Shown here in pieces: positions 1 to 7,416 of a stretch of DNA of 41,711 nucleotides. Origin of the DNA: Natronospira sp. (GTDB lineage Bacteria > Pseudomonadota > Gammaproteobacteria > Natronospirales > Natronospiraceae); assembly GCA_003558125.1 (NCBI GenBank), contig PWMQ01000083.1, positions 1-41,711 on the forward strand, in the 5' to 3' direction. How positions within the stretch are numbered: position 1 is the stretch's first letter; each line of letters opens with the position of its first letter. The notes beneath the pieces were generated by a model. The model made no database searches and was not told the origin of the DNA. It saw only the letters and a list, made by a program, of their open reading frames with translations. A program made the position numbers and the translations under genes.

Positions 1-3000
1 AGCCCCTGCGATGATCCGGACCATATCTACTGCGAGGACTTCGAGGGCTTTCCCCAGCAGACCGGCCCGCCCGCCGGTTGGTCCCTGACCCAGGGGCCGA
101 CGGAACGGGTTGGTGTTGGCAGCCAGACGGCCAACTCCCCGACACAGTCACTGTTTCAGCGTGGGAACAATGTGCGAGTCGAGTCGCCGGTCATCGACCT
201 GTCGGGCCAGCCCGATGCCATGCTGACCTTCTGGGTTTCACGCGGCCACAGTGCTGAAACGACTCCCAATGAAAACGTTCCACTCACCGTCACCTATCGC
301 GATGCGAACGGTGATTGGCAGGAGCTTGACGAGATTCCGGGCGGTTTCGATGTCCGCGAGTTTTTCCGTGTTCACATCCTGCCGGAGGATGCCCTGCATG
401 CAAACATGCAGTTGGGCTTTCGACATCCGGCCGGGGGGTGTCAGTCTGGCGGTAACTTCGTCTGCTACTGGCATATCGATGACATTGTCGTCGGCGAGCC
501 TTCGGCAGTGGAGTTATTGGTCGAAGGCCAGCCGGAGGAATGGACGGTAAATGTAGGGGATACTGTCGAGTTCGAAGCGCGGGCGTTCGGATGTGACGAT
601 GACTTCCTGCGCTGGCGTGATACCTGGGATTTTAATGATGGTCCTGCCGAGCAGGAGGACTTTCCGGAATCCTCTTGTCAGCGTTCCCCAATTGTCAAGA
701 CTGATGTTTTTGATGCCCCGGGAACCTATCACGTTGAATACATCAGTGAATATTGTACTGCCTGGTTTTTCTTATGGTGCATTGGCGACTGGGCCGAGCA
801 TGGCAGTGACACCGTCACAGTCACGGTGGAGGAATCATTCGATGAGGCCACCCTCCTCTTCGATTACCGAATGGAGGAGGATGAATGGACCGGTGCTTCC
901 GGTGAGGTTGAGGACTCATCCGGCAACGGTTTCCACGCCACCTCCAGTGATGCCGATACCCGAGATGAGAATCCCGACCCGGCCATACCCACCGATCCGG
1001 GGACCTGTCGCTACGCCGATCTCACTGGTCCCGGGCGGATCAGTCGCGCCCTGCCAAGCGGCGTCAACGAGGCTGAGTCTTTCAGCGTAGCCTTCTGGCT
1101 GAATATGGGCGCTGACCCGGAAGCCTCGATCTTTGCTCTCGGCAATATTGACGGCCTCTATGCCGAGCGCCTTGAGATATTGCAAAGGGCATCCGGGACC
1201 CTGGCTGCCGTATTTCGATACGTCAATGGAACCGAGCAGATTCTCGATACCGGTACCAGTGCACCCTTTAACAACCAGTGGGTTCATGTCGCCGTTACCC
1301 GCAGGACAGAGATGATCGATAACCGCCGTCATGTCACAGAGCGTGTGTTCATTGATGGTCAGATAGCTGCACAAGAGGTGGCCGATTATCCACCGGGCCA
1401 GCAGGCCGGTACCTTTCTACGAGGTGCTGCCGGCAACTTGAATATCGCGGGCTTTGCTGGCGGTGCTTTTTCCGCTAATGCCTACATGGATGAGATTCAG
1501 TTCTACGAAGGTGCCTTGACGTCAGGGGAAGTTGATGAGATCAGAAACCGGGTCTTCCCCTGTGCCGCCGAGCTGGCCTATTTCGTGGTCGATGCACCGT
1601 TCGCGGCCAGTGTCTGCGCACCAGCGCCTTTCACCGTGACTGCATACGACGCCAACGACAATGTGCTCAGCGACTATCTAGGCACCATTGACCTGCAGAC
1701 TTCAGTCAACCGCGGTATTTTTGATCCTGGCAGTACGGGCCCCGGTACCGGCGTCTATGAGTTTCAGGGAGCGGATCAAGGATCGGCAGGGTTCACTCTA
1801 AGTAATGAGAGTGCCGATACCCTCTTTATCACGGTAACCGACAAGGAAACCGGCATTACCGCCAGCTCCGACCCCATCGAATTCGCCGAAAACGCCTTTG
1901 AAGTTGTCTGGATCGACGCCTTGGGTGAAGAGGTGGTGGCAGGCCGCCCCCACGCCTTGAGCGTTCGAGCCCTGCGGCGCGAGCCGGGCAACGGCGAGTG
2001 TGGGCTAAACAGCAACTATGACGGCAGCATTGGACTCAAGGCCTGGACCGCGCGCAGTCCCCAGGACCCCGGCGGGCAAGGGCCAGGCATTGATGGCAGC
2101 GTGCTCCCCGATGGCCCGCCGGGTGGCAACAACATCAGTCTCGATTTCAGCGCGGGGGAAGCTTCGGCTGAGCTCGATACCACGGATGTGGGTCAATACC
2201 GACTCACGCTGGTGGATGACACTAGCGGATTGGTCGTTGACGAGAATGGTGACCCCATTCCAGTGACTGGCGAATCCGCCCAGGCGACCGTGCGCCCCTT
2301 CGGCTTTGCCATAGACCAGGTCGAGATGAATGGCGACACCAATCCGGCCGGCACCGCGCCGGGTGATGCCGTGTTCGGAGCGGCCGGCAGCGAATTCTCT
2401 GCACGGGTGATGGCTGTCCAGTACCAAGCCGCTCACGACAGCACGGGTGACGGCCTTCCGGCCCCTGGCGCCGTGCTGGCGCCCGTGGGCGAAACCCCCG
2501 CCTTTGCCGCCGGGGGGCAGCTTGATCGCCTCACTGACTCGGCTTCCTTTACGCCCACCGAGGGGCAAGTGGGCGAAGTTACTGGTGGTGAGCTGGCCAG
2601 CGGTGATTTCAGTGGTGGCATTGCTCAACTCAACAGCCTTCGCTACAGCGAGGTCGGCTCCATGACGCTCGAGGCGCGGGTCGAGAATTACCTCGGTGCG
2701 GGCCTGACGGTCTTTGGGCCCAGCGATCCGGTTGGTCGTTTTACCCCAGCGCGTTTTGAAGTTGAAGCAGTCGATGACGGTGCCATCGAGACTGGCTGTG
2801 TCACGGGTTTTTCTTATCTCCGCTCTGATCTGGCCTATGCCCAACCGCCCCAAATACGGATCACGCCCGTGAATGAGCAGGGTCAGCACACTCAGAATTA
2901 CGCTCGTTTCGCCGGGGCGAACTGGTGGCGGCTGCCAGCGCTTGAGCCGGAGTACACCGATGAGGCTATCCCAACAGCCGTTGAAGACGACCTCATGGTT

Positions 3001-3723
3001 GATACGGACATGGCCGATCATGCCCCCGAGACCGATCAACCGCAGAATGATGGGCCGGGCGACAACAACCGCCTATTGCTTGAACTGCAGGGTACGCTCG
3101 CCTACAGGTTTGCCAGCAACACCACGCCTCTGATCGAGCCCTTCGATGCCGACTGGCGTATGCGTTTAACTGTGGAAGACCAGGACGGGGTTGCCTACGA
3201 AAACCCTGATGACGGCAGTGCCGTGTTCGAGCATGAACTGCCATTCAATGCGTCCGCCGAACAGCGTCAGGGCCGTTTGTATCTCGGTAATGCCCATGGA
3301 TCTGATCGTCTGGATCTTCGCGGCGTGGTGCGAACCGAGTATTACGACGGGCCGGATATCGGCTGGCGGCTCAACAATGAGGATAACTGCACCACCGACG
3401 TGGAGTTGACCATTAGCCGCATCGATGGTGACGGCGATACCTGCGTCATCGAGCTCGGCAATGACAGCGGGGCCGGCTGCCAGGAGTCCGGCGATCCGGC
3501 CCGTTATTGGCAAACACCTCCCGAAGACGGCGACTTCAACGCCTGGTTCCGCGCCACCAATGATGTGGGTAGCCATGTGGTCAGTCCCACTAGCATGCCC
3601 GAATGGCTGGAATACGACTGGTCCGGTGATGGCGATGCCCATGACCAGCAACCCCAAGGCATGATCACCTTCGGAATTTACGGAGGTCAGGATCGTCAGA
3701 TTGACCTGCGGGAAGCCCGGTAA
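1..3723 (+). CDS. MshQ-like surface protein, DUF6701 family (5' partial)
   Basis: The frame is open from base 1 to the TAA at 3721-3723, so the start lies upstream and 1240 codons are visible. Cys-rich N-terminal material resembles a MAM/choice-of-anchor beta-sandwich (through about base 510). A PKD-like segment follows (about 515-830, with 'DTWDFNDG'). Next comes a LamG/concanavalin-type domain (about 840-1560, including 'SFSVAFWLN' and 'QWVHVAVTRR'). Ig-like modules follow, and the C-terminal third carries the DUF6701 signature ('FTPARFEVEAVDDG', 'YARFAGANWWRLP'). DUF6701 is the MshQ family, normally the last gene of MSHA-type pilus operons, which suggests an exported pilus-associated or cell-surface adhesin. 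The composition is very acidic, as in halophiles. The pilus assembly genes should lie to the left of the window. The family call is confident; the adhesive role is inferred from architecture. Confidence 0.85.
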   Translation, partial: SPCDDPDHIYCEDFEGFPQQTGPPAGWSLTQGPTERVGVGSQTANSPTQSLFQRGNNVRVESPVIDLSGQPDAMLTFWVSRGHSAETTPNENVPLTVTYRDANGDWQELDEIPGGFDVREFFRVHILPEDALHANMQLGFRHPAGGCQSGGNFVCYWHIDDIVVGEPSAVELLVEGQPEEWTVNVGDTVEFEARAFGCDDDFLRWRDTWDFNDGPAEQEDFPESSCQRSPIVKTDVFDAPGTYHVEYISEYCTAWFFLWCIGDWAEHGSDTVTVTVEESFDEATLLFDYRMEEDEWTGASGEVEDSSGNGFHATSSDADTRDENPDPAIPTDPGTCRYADLTGPGRISRALPSGVNEAESFSVAFWLNMGADPEASIFALGNIDGLYAERLEILQRASGTLAAVFRYVNGTEQILDTGTSAPFNNQWVHVAVTRRTEMIDNRRHVTERVFIDGQIAAQEVADYPPGQQAGTFLRGAAGNLNIAGFAGGAFSANAYMDEIQFYEGALTSGEVDEIRNRVFPCAAELAYFVVDAPFAASVCAPAPFTVTAYDANDNVLSDYLGTIDLQTSVNRGIFDPGSTGPGTGVYEFQGADQGSAGFTLSNESADTLFITVTDKETGITASSDPIEFAENAFEVVWIDALGEEVVAGRPHALSVRALRREPGNGECGLNSNYDGSIGLKAWTARSPQDPGGQGPGIDGSVLPDGPPGGNNISLDFSAGEASAELDTTDVGQYRLTLVDDTSGLVVDENGDPIPVTGESAQATVRPFGFAIDQVEMNGDTNPAGTAPGDAVFGAAGSEFSARVMAVQYQAAHDSTGDGLPAPGAVLAPVGETPAFAAGGQLDRLTDSASFTPTEGQVGEVTGGELASGDFSGGIAQLNSLRYSEVGSMTLEARVENYLGAGLTVFGPSDPVGRFTPARFEVEAVDDGAIETGCVTGFSYLRSDLAYAQPPQIRITPVNEQGQHTQNYARFAGANWWRLPALEPEYTDEAIPTAVEDDLMVDTDMADHAPETDQPQNDGPGDNNRLLLELQGTLAYRFASNTTPLIEPFDADWRMRLTVEDQDGVAYENPDDGSAVFEHELPFNASAEQRQGRLYLGNAHGSDRLDLRGVVRTEYYDGPDIGWRLNNEDNCTTDVELTISRIDGDGDTCVIELGNDSGAGCQESGDPARYWQTPPEDGDFNAWFRATNDVGSHVVSPTSMPEWLEYDWSGDGDAHDQQPQGMITFGIYGGQDRQIDLREAR

Positions 3724-3733
3724 GGGACAACCG

Positions 3734-3867
3734 CTGTGGGAGCGCCTTTAGCCGCGATAGGGGGCATATCGAAGCCATAATCGCGGCTGAAGCCGCTCCC
3801 ACAGCAGATCCCCCCTCCCACCGCCAACAACCAAAAAGGTTTCCCTTGGGGTGCTCTGCGCGAGGCC
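3734..3867. repeat. REP pair plus right half of composite palindromic repeat (copy 1)
   Basis: An inverted REP pair occupies 3734-3804: 'tgtgggagcg...tttagccgcgat' faces its reverse complement across a short spacer. To its right, 3805-3867 carries the conserved spacer 'cagatccccc', 'ccgccaacaac', 'aaaaaggttt' and an outer arm ending 'ctctgcgcgaggcc'. The same right half appears inverted as the left half of the copy at 7001-7325. The left outer arm is missing here. It sits 10 bases after the MshQ stop codon and could end transcription or stabilise mRNA, as REP elements can. Confidence 0.85.
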
Positions 3868-3870
3868 CAC

Positions 3871-3909
3871 TCACTGCCTCAAATGAGAAGCCCCGTTCAC
3901 GTCGATGGT
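3871..3909 (-). pseudogene. Orphan 3' end of an SDR gene
   Basis: Read on the minus strand this encodes IDVNGASHLRQ followed by TGA, exactly the last eleven residues and stop of the SDR gene that ends at 5479. The two copies differ at two coding positions in this stretch, and both changes are synonymous (Asn and Ser codons). The similarity continues about 17 bases past the stop into the shared repeat 'ctctgcgcgaggcc' (3854-3867 against 5461-5474). No SDR sequence is recognisable upstream of the fragment. It marks a recombination or insertion junction on the left side of the BsuPI-domain gene. Confidence 0.75.
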
Positions 3910-4367
3910 TTTGTTCTTGCGCAAGCGTCTCGGCTGGCTTGAACCAGCCCAGGTGTTTTTGCCTATTTTGTGTTGTAACTGTGTTGATTCATTGTGGCCA
4001 AGGCAACAAGAATGGGCTGATTTTTAGCGCCTTCTTGAAGTTTTTGAGAAAGCTTTGGTTTGGCCTTGAAAAGGCATTCCTGCCTGCATAAGATTGCGCC
4101 CTCCTGGCCGAGGGGCACCCTCCTGAGGGGAGCGTGAACGCCGATTCATGCCACACGTTCGTGGGTGCCTTCGTCTTCAATCATGCTACTGGCTGATGCC
4201 AAGCCGGACAGTGAGATGAAGCTGTTCGCCGCAACGCTGTGCGTTTGATTGACGGCTCTTCGGCTCAGGAACCGCAATCTAGTCGGGGGATCAATAGTGC
4301 TCATTTTTTCTTGGCCAGAAGGTCAAGCGGGAGCCTATTGCCTAAAATCTTCGGAGGGAGTTCAATC
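3910..4367. other. Non-coding stretch with nested inverted repeats
   Basis: No convincing gene is seen. The left part (about 3905-4090) is distinctly AT-richer than its surroundings. At 4114-4169 there is a nested inverted repeat: GGCACCC (4114-4120) pairs with GGGTGCC (4163-4169), and inside it GAACG (4136-4140) pairs with CGTTC (4156-4160). A GCCCTC/GAGGGGC hairpin precedes it at about 4099-4116. The stretch could hold the promoter and leader of the following gene or be debris of the insertion that brought it in. Confidence 0.4.
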
Positions 4368-5369
4368 GTGAAGTTCAAACATATCTTTATCGCATCCAGC
4401 CTGCTGTTTTCCATCAATGCCCAAGCCAATGATTACTTCCCCATCGAGGCCGGTGACGAGTTCCACTATGACAAGGTCACTTTCGGTGCGGAAACCCAGG
4501 GCATCAAGCAGATGTCAGTGCAGAACAGCAGCGGCGAGCACTGGAAGCTCGTGAGCGACTTTATCGGTCTGGGCCAGAAGTGGGTCTGGACCAGTGAAGG
4601 CAATGACATTCTTTATGTCTTCAATGCGGACAGTGGTTATGGCGAGTCGGTGGTGGATTTCTCTGCCCCGGAAGGCGCCAGCTTCGCCACGCCGCTGGGT
4701 CCGTGCAACCACACCGCCACCATCGCTGCCCGTGGTGAAAGCCTCCAGACTGCTGCCGGCAACTTTGATGATGTGATCCGTGTGGATTTCAGTGGCGATT
4801 GCTATGAAGACGCCATCGACTCCGCCTGGTTTGCTAAGGGCACTGGCCTGGTAAAGTGGAAAGCCCGGGGTATTTTCATGGGTGGCAGCATTCCCAGCTA
4901 TGAACTGGCTCATGGTGTCATCGACGGCAACAGCTTCCCCGCTCGCGCCGAACTGGCCTACAGCATGAACCTGCCCAGCCAGCGGGTGATGATCAACCAG
5001 GACGGTGTGATCGAAGCCTATCTCAGCGTAACCAATCTGGGTCAGGCCCCGGTTGAGCTGCGCTTTGACAGCAAGCAGCACTTCGAGATCGAACTGATCG
5101 ATGCCAATGGTGTAGTCCATAGTGCCTGGTCCACCGGCAAGTTCTTCGCGCAGATTGTCAACTACAAGACCATTGAGACGAACGAAACCCTGACCTTTGG
5201 TGGTGAGCTGGCGCTGGAAAGCCAGGTGGCCGAGCATCTCGACATCGGTACCTATACCCTGCGCCTGACCTTCAAGGGACAGACCACTCCCAATGCCAGC
5301 ATCTACAGTGATGCCCCGGTGGTCATCGAGGCGCCTGTCCACCTGGACAGCGAAATGAACCACTTCTGA
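4368..5369 (+). CDS. Secreted protein with C-terminal BsuPI-type domain
   Basis: A 333-residue exported protein. The GTG start at 4368 is chosen because GGAGGG lies nine bases upstream and it opens directly on a signal peptide (MKFKHIFIASS...AQA, cleavage about 20/21). Longer upstream in-frame starts give a sequence unlike any export signal. Residues about 21-200 are an uncharacterised beta-rich region beginning 'DYFPIEAGDEFHYD' and ending 'GTGLVKWKA'. Residues about 215-330 match the BsuPI fold: 'YLSVTNLGQAPVELRFDS', then 'ANGVVHSAWSTGKFFAQ' and 'NETLTFGG'. BsuPI was named for an intracellular proteinase inhibitor of Bacillus; many secreted homologues have unknown roles, so inhibitor activity is not established here. 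A strong terminator follows. The flanking SDR-end duplication implies it was inserted here. Confidence 0.75.
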   Translation: MKFKHIFIASSLLFSINAQANDYFPIEAGDEFHYDKVTFGAETQGIKQMSVQNSSGEHWKLVSDFIGLGQKWVWTSEGNDILYVFNADSGYGESVVDFSAPEGASFATPLGPCNHTATIAARGESLQTAAGNFDDVIRVDFSGDCYEDAIDSAWFAKGTGLVKWKARGIFMGGSIPSYELAHGVIDGNSFPARAELAYSMNLPSQRVMINQDGVIEAYLSVTNLGQAPVELRFDSKQHFEIELIDANGVVHSAWSTGKFFAQIVNYKTIETNETLTFGGELALESQVAEHLDIGTYTLRLTFKGQTTPNASIYSDAPVVIEAPVHLDSEMNHF

Positions 5370-5396
5370 TCCTGAGTGATTGGAATAGTGGCTGAA

Positions 5397-5432
5397 AAGA
5401 AAACGCCGCGGCATCAGCCGCGGCGTTTTCTT
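5397..5432. terminator. Bidirectional rho-independent terminator
   Basis: A perfect 16-bp stem: the left arm 5397-5412 begins with A-rich sequence then cgccgcggc, a 4-base loop atca follows, and the right arm 5417-5432 ends gttttctt. The A-tract on one side and T-tract on the other let it serve the plus-strand BsuPI gene and the minus-strand SDR gene that converges on it. Confidence 0.9.
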
Positions 5433-5478
5433 TTCCTTCCAGCTTTGCGCCCTTGGCGCTCTCTGCGCGAGGCCCCCC

Positions 5479-6243
5479 TCACTGCCTCAAATGCGAAGCC
5501 CCATTCACGTCGATAATCGTCCCGGTGGCAAACTCGGCCTCTTCCGAGGCCAGCCAGGTGACTGCCGCCGCCACGTCCTCGGGGGTGGCCACCCGCCCCA
5601 GGGGGCTCTGGGCGCGGATGCCATCACCCTCCGGGCCATCCAGCAGTTCACGAGTCATATCCGTTTCCACAAAGCCCGGTGCCACCGCCGCGACGCTGAC
5701 GCCGCGCCCGCCCAGGGCCTGGGCCAGCGATTGGGTCAGGGCATTGAGTCCGGCCTTGCTGGCCCCATAGGCGGGGGCCTCGGGTTCGCCGCGAAAGGCG
5801 CCGCGAGAAGAGACGTTGATGATCCGGCCACGGCCGCGCTCGGCCATGCGCTGTCCAAACAGAAAACTCAGATGGGCGGGGCCGCTCAGGTTCAGCGCCA
5901 GAGTCTCTTCCCAGATCGCCCGCCAGTCCTCGAAGTCCATCTCCGCCACGGGCCGATGGCGGAAGATGCCGGCATTGTTGACCAGCACATCCACCGGGCC
6001 GAGATCATTCTCCGCCTCGGTGACCAATGATCGACAAGCCTCTACCTGATCCAGTGACGCCCTGAGCAGGCAATGACCCTCGCCGGGTAGGCTATCCAGG
6101 GCGGCCCGGGCGGTGGTCTCGTCATGGGCGAAGTGCAGACCCACCCGCGCTCCATCATTGGCAAAGCGACGGGCGCAGGCCAGGCCAATACCCCGGTTGC
6201 CACCGGTGATCAGAACCGCTTGCCCGGCGAAGCGCCCGGCCAT
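5479..6243 (-). CDS. Short-chain dehydrogenase/reductase, FabG-like
   Basis: A 254-residue classical SDR, probably an NAD(P)H-dependent cytosolic oxidoreductase. The glycine-rich nucleotide motif TGGNRGIG is at residues 13-20, NNAG at 89-92, active-site Asn118, Ser145/146 and the YxxxK pair Tyr159/Lys163. 'APGFVETDM' and the C-terminal 'GTIIDVNGA' are typical of FabG-type enzymes. The start is the ATG at 6243, which overlaps the TGA of the upstream esterase by one base (TGATG); a longer reading frame adds 30 residues lying inside the esterase gene. The overlap implies translational coupling and a two-gene operon with the esterase. The substrate cannot be read from sequence. The last 36 coding bases are duplicated at 3871-3906. 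Confidence 0.9.
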   Translation of the reverse strand: MAGRFAGQAVLITGGNRGIGLACARRFANDGARVGLHFAHDETTARAALDSLPGEGHCLLRASLDQVEACRSLVTEAENDLGPVDVLVNNAGIFRHRPVAEMDFEDWRAIWEETLALNLSGPAHLSFLFGQRMAERGRGRIINVSSRGAFRGEPEAPAYGASKAGLNALTQSLAQALGGRGVSVAAVAPGFVETDMTRELLDGPEGDGIRAQSPLGRVATPEDVAAAVTWLASEEAEFATGTIIDVNGASHLRQ

Positions 6244-6920
6244 CAGCTCTTGCCGTAAAGGTTGAGCAGCCAGGCCCGGATGTGGTCGATCTCTTGCGGG
6301 CAGACCGCGTGGGGCATGGGATAGGTGCGCCACTTGATGGGATAGCCCATGCGCTCCAGGTGGCGGAAGGAGGCCTCACCCAGGGTTGGCTGGACCACCG
6401 GGTCCTGGGCACCGTGGGCCATGAAGATGGGCAGATCCCGATTGGCCCCGCTGGCTTCCTCTTCCAGCTTCTCGGCCCGGGGCAGATAGGTGGACAGGGC
6501 GATCAGACCGCCGAGGCGCTCCGGATAACGCAGGGCCGCCAACAGCGCCACCGCCCCGCCCTGGGAGAAGCCGGCGATGACGATCTTCTCCGCCGGGATG
6601 CCCCGGTCGATCTCGTGGCGAATGAGGTGATTGACCGTCTCGGCCGATTGCTCGATGCCTTGCAAATCCTGGGGCGAGTTGCGTTCCAGGCTGACAATGT
6701 CATACCAGGCCCGCATGGCCATGCCCCCGTTCAGGGTCACCGGCCGCACCGGCGCATGGGGGAAGATGAAGCGCAGGGGCAGCACCCGCTCCAGATTCAA
6801 CTGGGGCACCATGGGTTCAAAGTCATGGCCGTCGGCGCCCAGGCCGTGCAGCCAGATCACACTGCCCACCGGCTCCTCGCCGGTGCTCATCTCCAGGCAA
6901 TCAATGCTCTGCTGGTTCAT
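6243..6920 (-). CDS. Carboxylesterase/phospholipase, alpha/beta hydrolase (PF02230 type)
   Basis: A 225-residue alpha/beta hydrolase of the EstB/acyl-protein-thioesterase-like family. The oxyanion segment is 'WLHGLGADG' (residues 23-31), the nucleophile elbow is GFSQGG with Ser119, and Asp173 (in AHGAQDPVV) with His204 (in MPHAV) completes the triad. The length matches the family. The ATG at 6920 follows an AGGAAA-type ribosome site. It hydrolyses short acyl esters in the cytosol by family knowledge; the natural substrate is unknown. Its stop codon overlaps the SDR start, so the two are co-translated. Confidence 0.92.
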   Translation of the reverse strand: MNQQSIDCLEMSTGEEPVGSVIWLHGLGADGHDFEPMVPQLNLERVLPLRFIFPHAPVRPVTLNGGMAMRAWYDIVSLERNSPQDLQGIEQSAETVNHLIRHEIDRGIPAEKIVIAGFSQGGAVALLAALRYPERLGGLIALSTYLPRAEKLEEEASGANRDLPIFMAHGAQDPVVQPTLGEASFRHLERMGYPIKWRTYPMPHAVCPQEIDHIRAWLLNLYGKS

Positions 6921-7000
6921 CGCGGTTTCCTGTGTCGAGTGCGCGGGCAGTTTAACAAATGCCCGAATGAGGCGGGGGTGGGGGAAGCCTCAAAAAACCT

Positions 7001-7325
7001 GGCCTCGCGCAGAGCGCGCCAAGGGCGCGAAGGAAAAACATTTCTCGCGCGGAGGCGCAGAGGAAAACCTTTTTAGTTGTTGGCGGTGGGGGGTATCTGC
7101 CGTAGGAGCGGATTTATCCGCGATCGTGGCTTCGATCTGCCCCCTATCGCGGCTAAAGCCGCTCCTACGACGGGATGGCACATTCATCCCTATCCGACTG
7201 GTCACTATTCCTCTCGAAGTGTCAGGGCAAGAATACCCCCCCCACAACATAACCCATCTTTTCTTTGCGCCTCCGCGCTTCTGCGCGAGATCGCCTTTGA
7301 CTTTTCTGCGCGCCCTTGGCGCGAG
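7001..7325. repeat. Composite nested palindromic repeat, full copy (copy 2)
   Basis: The centre is a REP pair at 7101-7169 ('cgtaggagcggatttatccg' facing 'ctaaagccgctcctacg'). Outside it lie spacer halves 'gttgttggcggtgggggg' (about 7076-7093) and 'ccccccccacaac' (about 7236-7248). The outermost arms are two units on each side: 'cctcgcgcagagcgcgcc' and 'tctcgcgcggaggcgcag' on the left (7001-7068), mirrored by 'tttgcgcctccgcgcttc' and 'tctgcgcgcccttggcgc' on the right (7257-7325). It fills most of the 496-base gap between the divergent esterase and serine-hydrolase genes. I see no gene in the gap. Confidence 0.8.
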
Positions 7326-7416
7326 CAACTACTAAGGGTGCCCCGTTCAAGGGGTGGCACGGCTCGGGGGTGTCTTAGACGCTTATTTTGGATGAAAACC
7401 GAGGGAGGAGTCGGCC

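Noticed and set aside
2005-3039. Minus-strand frame of 344 codons inside the MshQ-like gene
   Set aside because: Shadow of the DUF6701 coding frame; no ribosome site or domain.
4239-4367. Upstream extension of the BsuPI gene to a start at 4239
   Set aside because: The added 43 residues are not signal-like, while the GTG at 4368 has an ideal GGAGGG and begins a textbook signal peptide.
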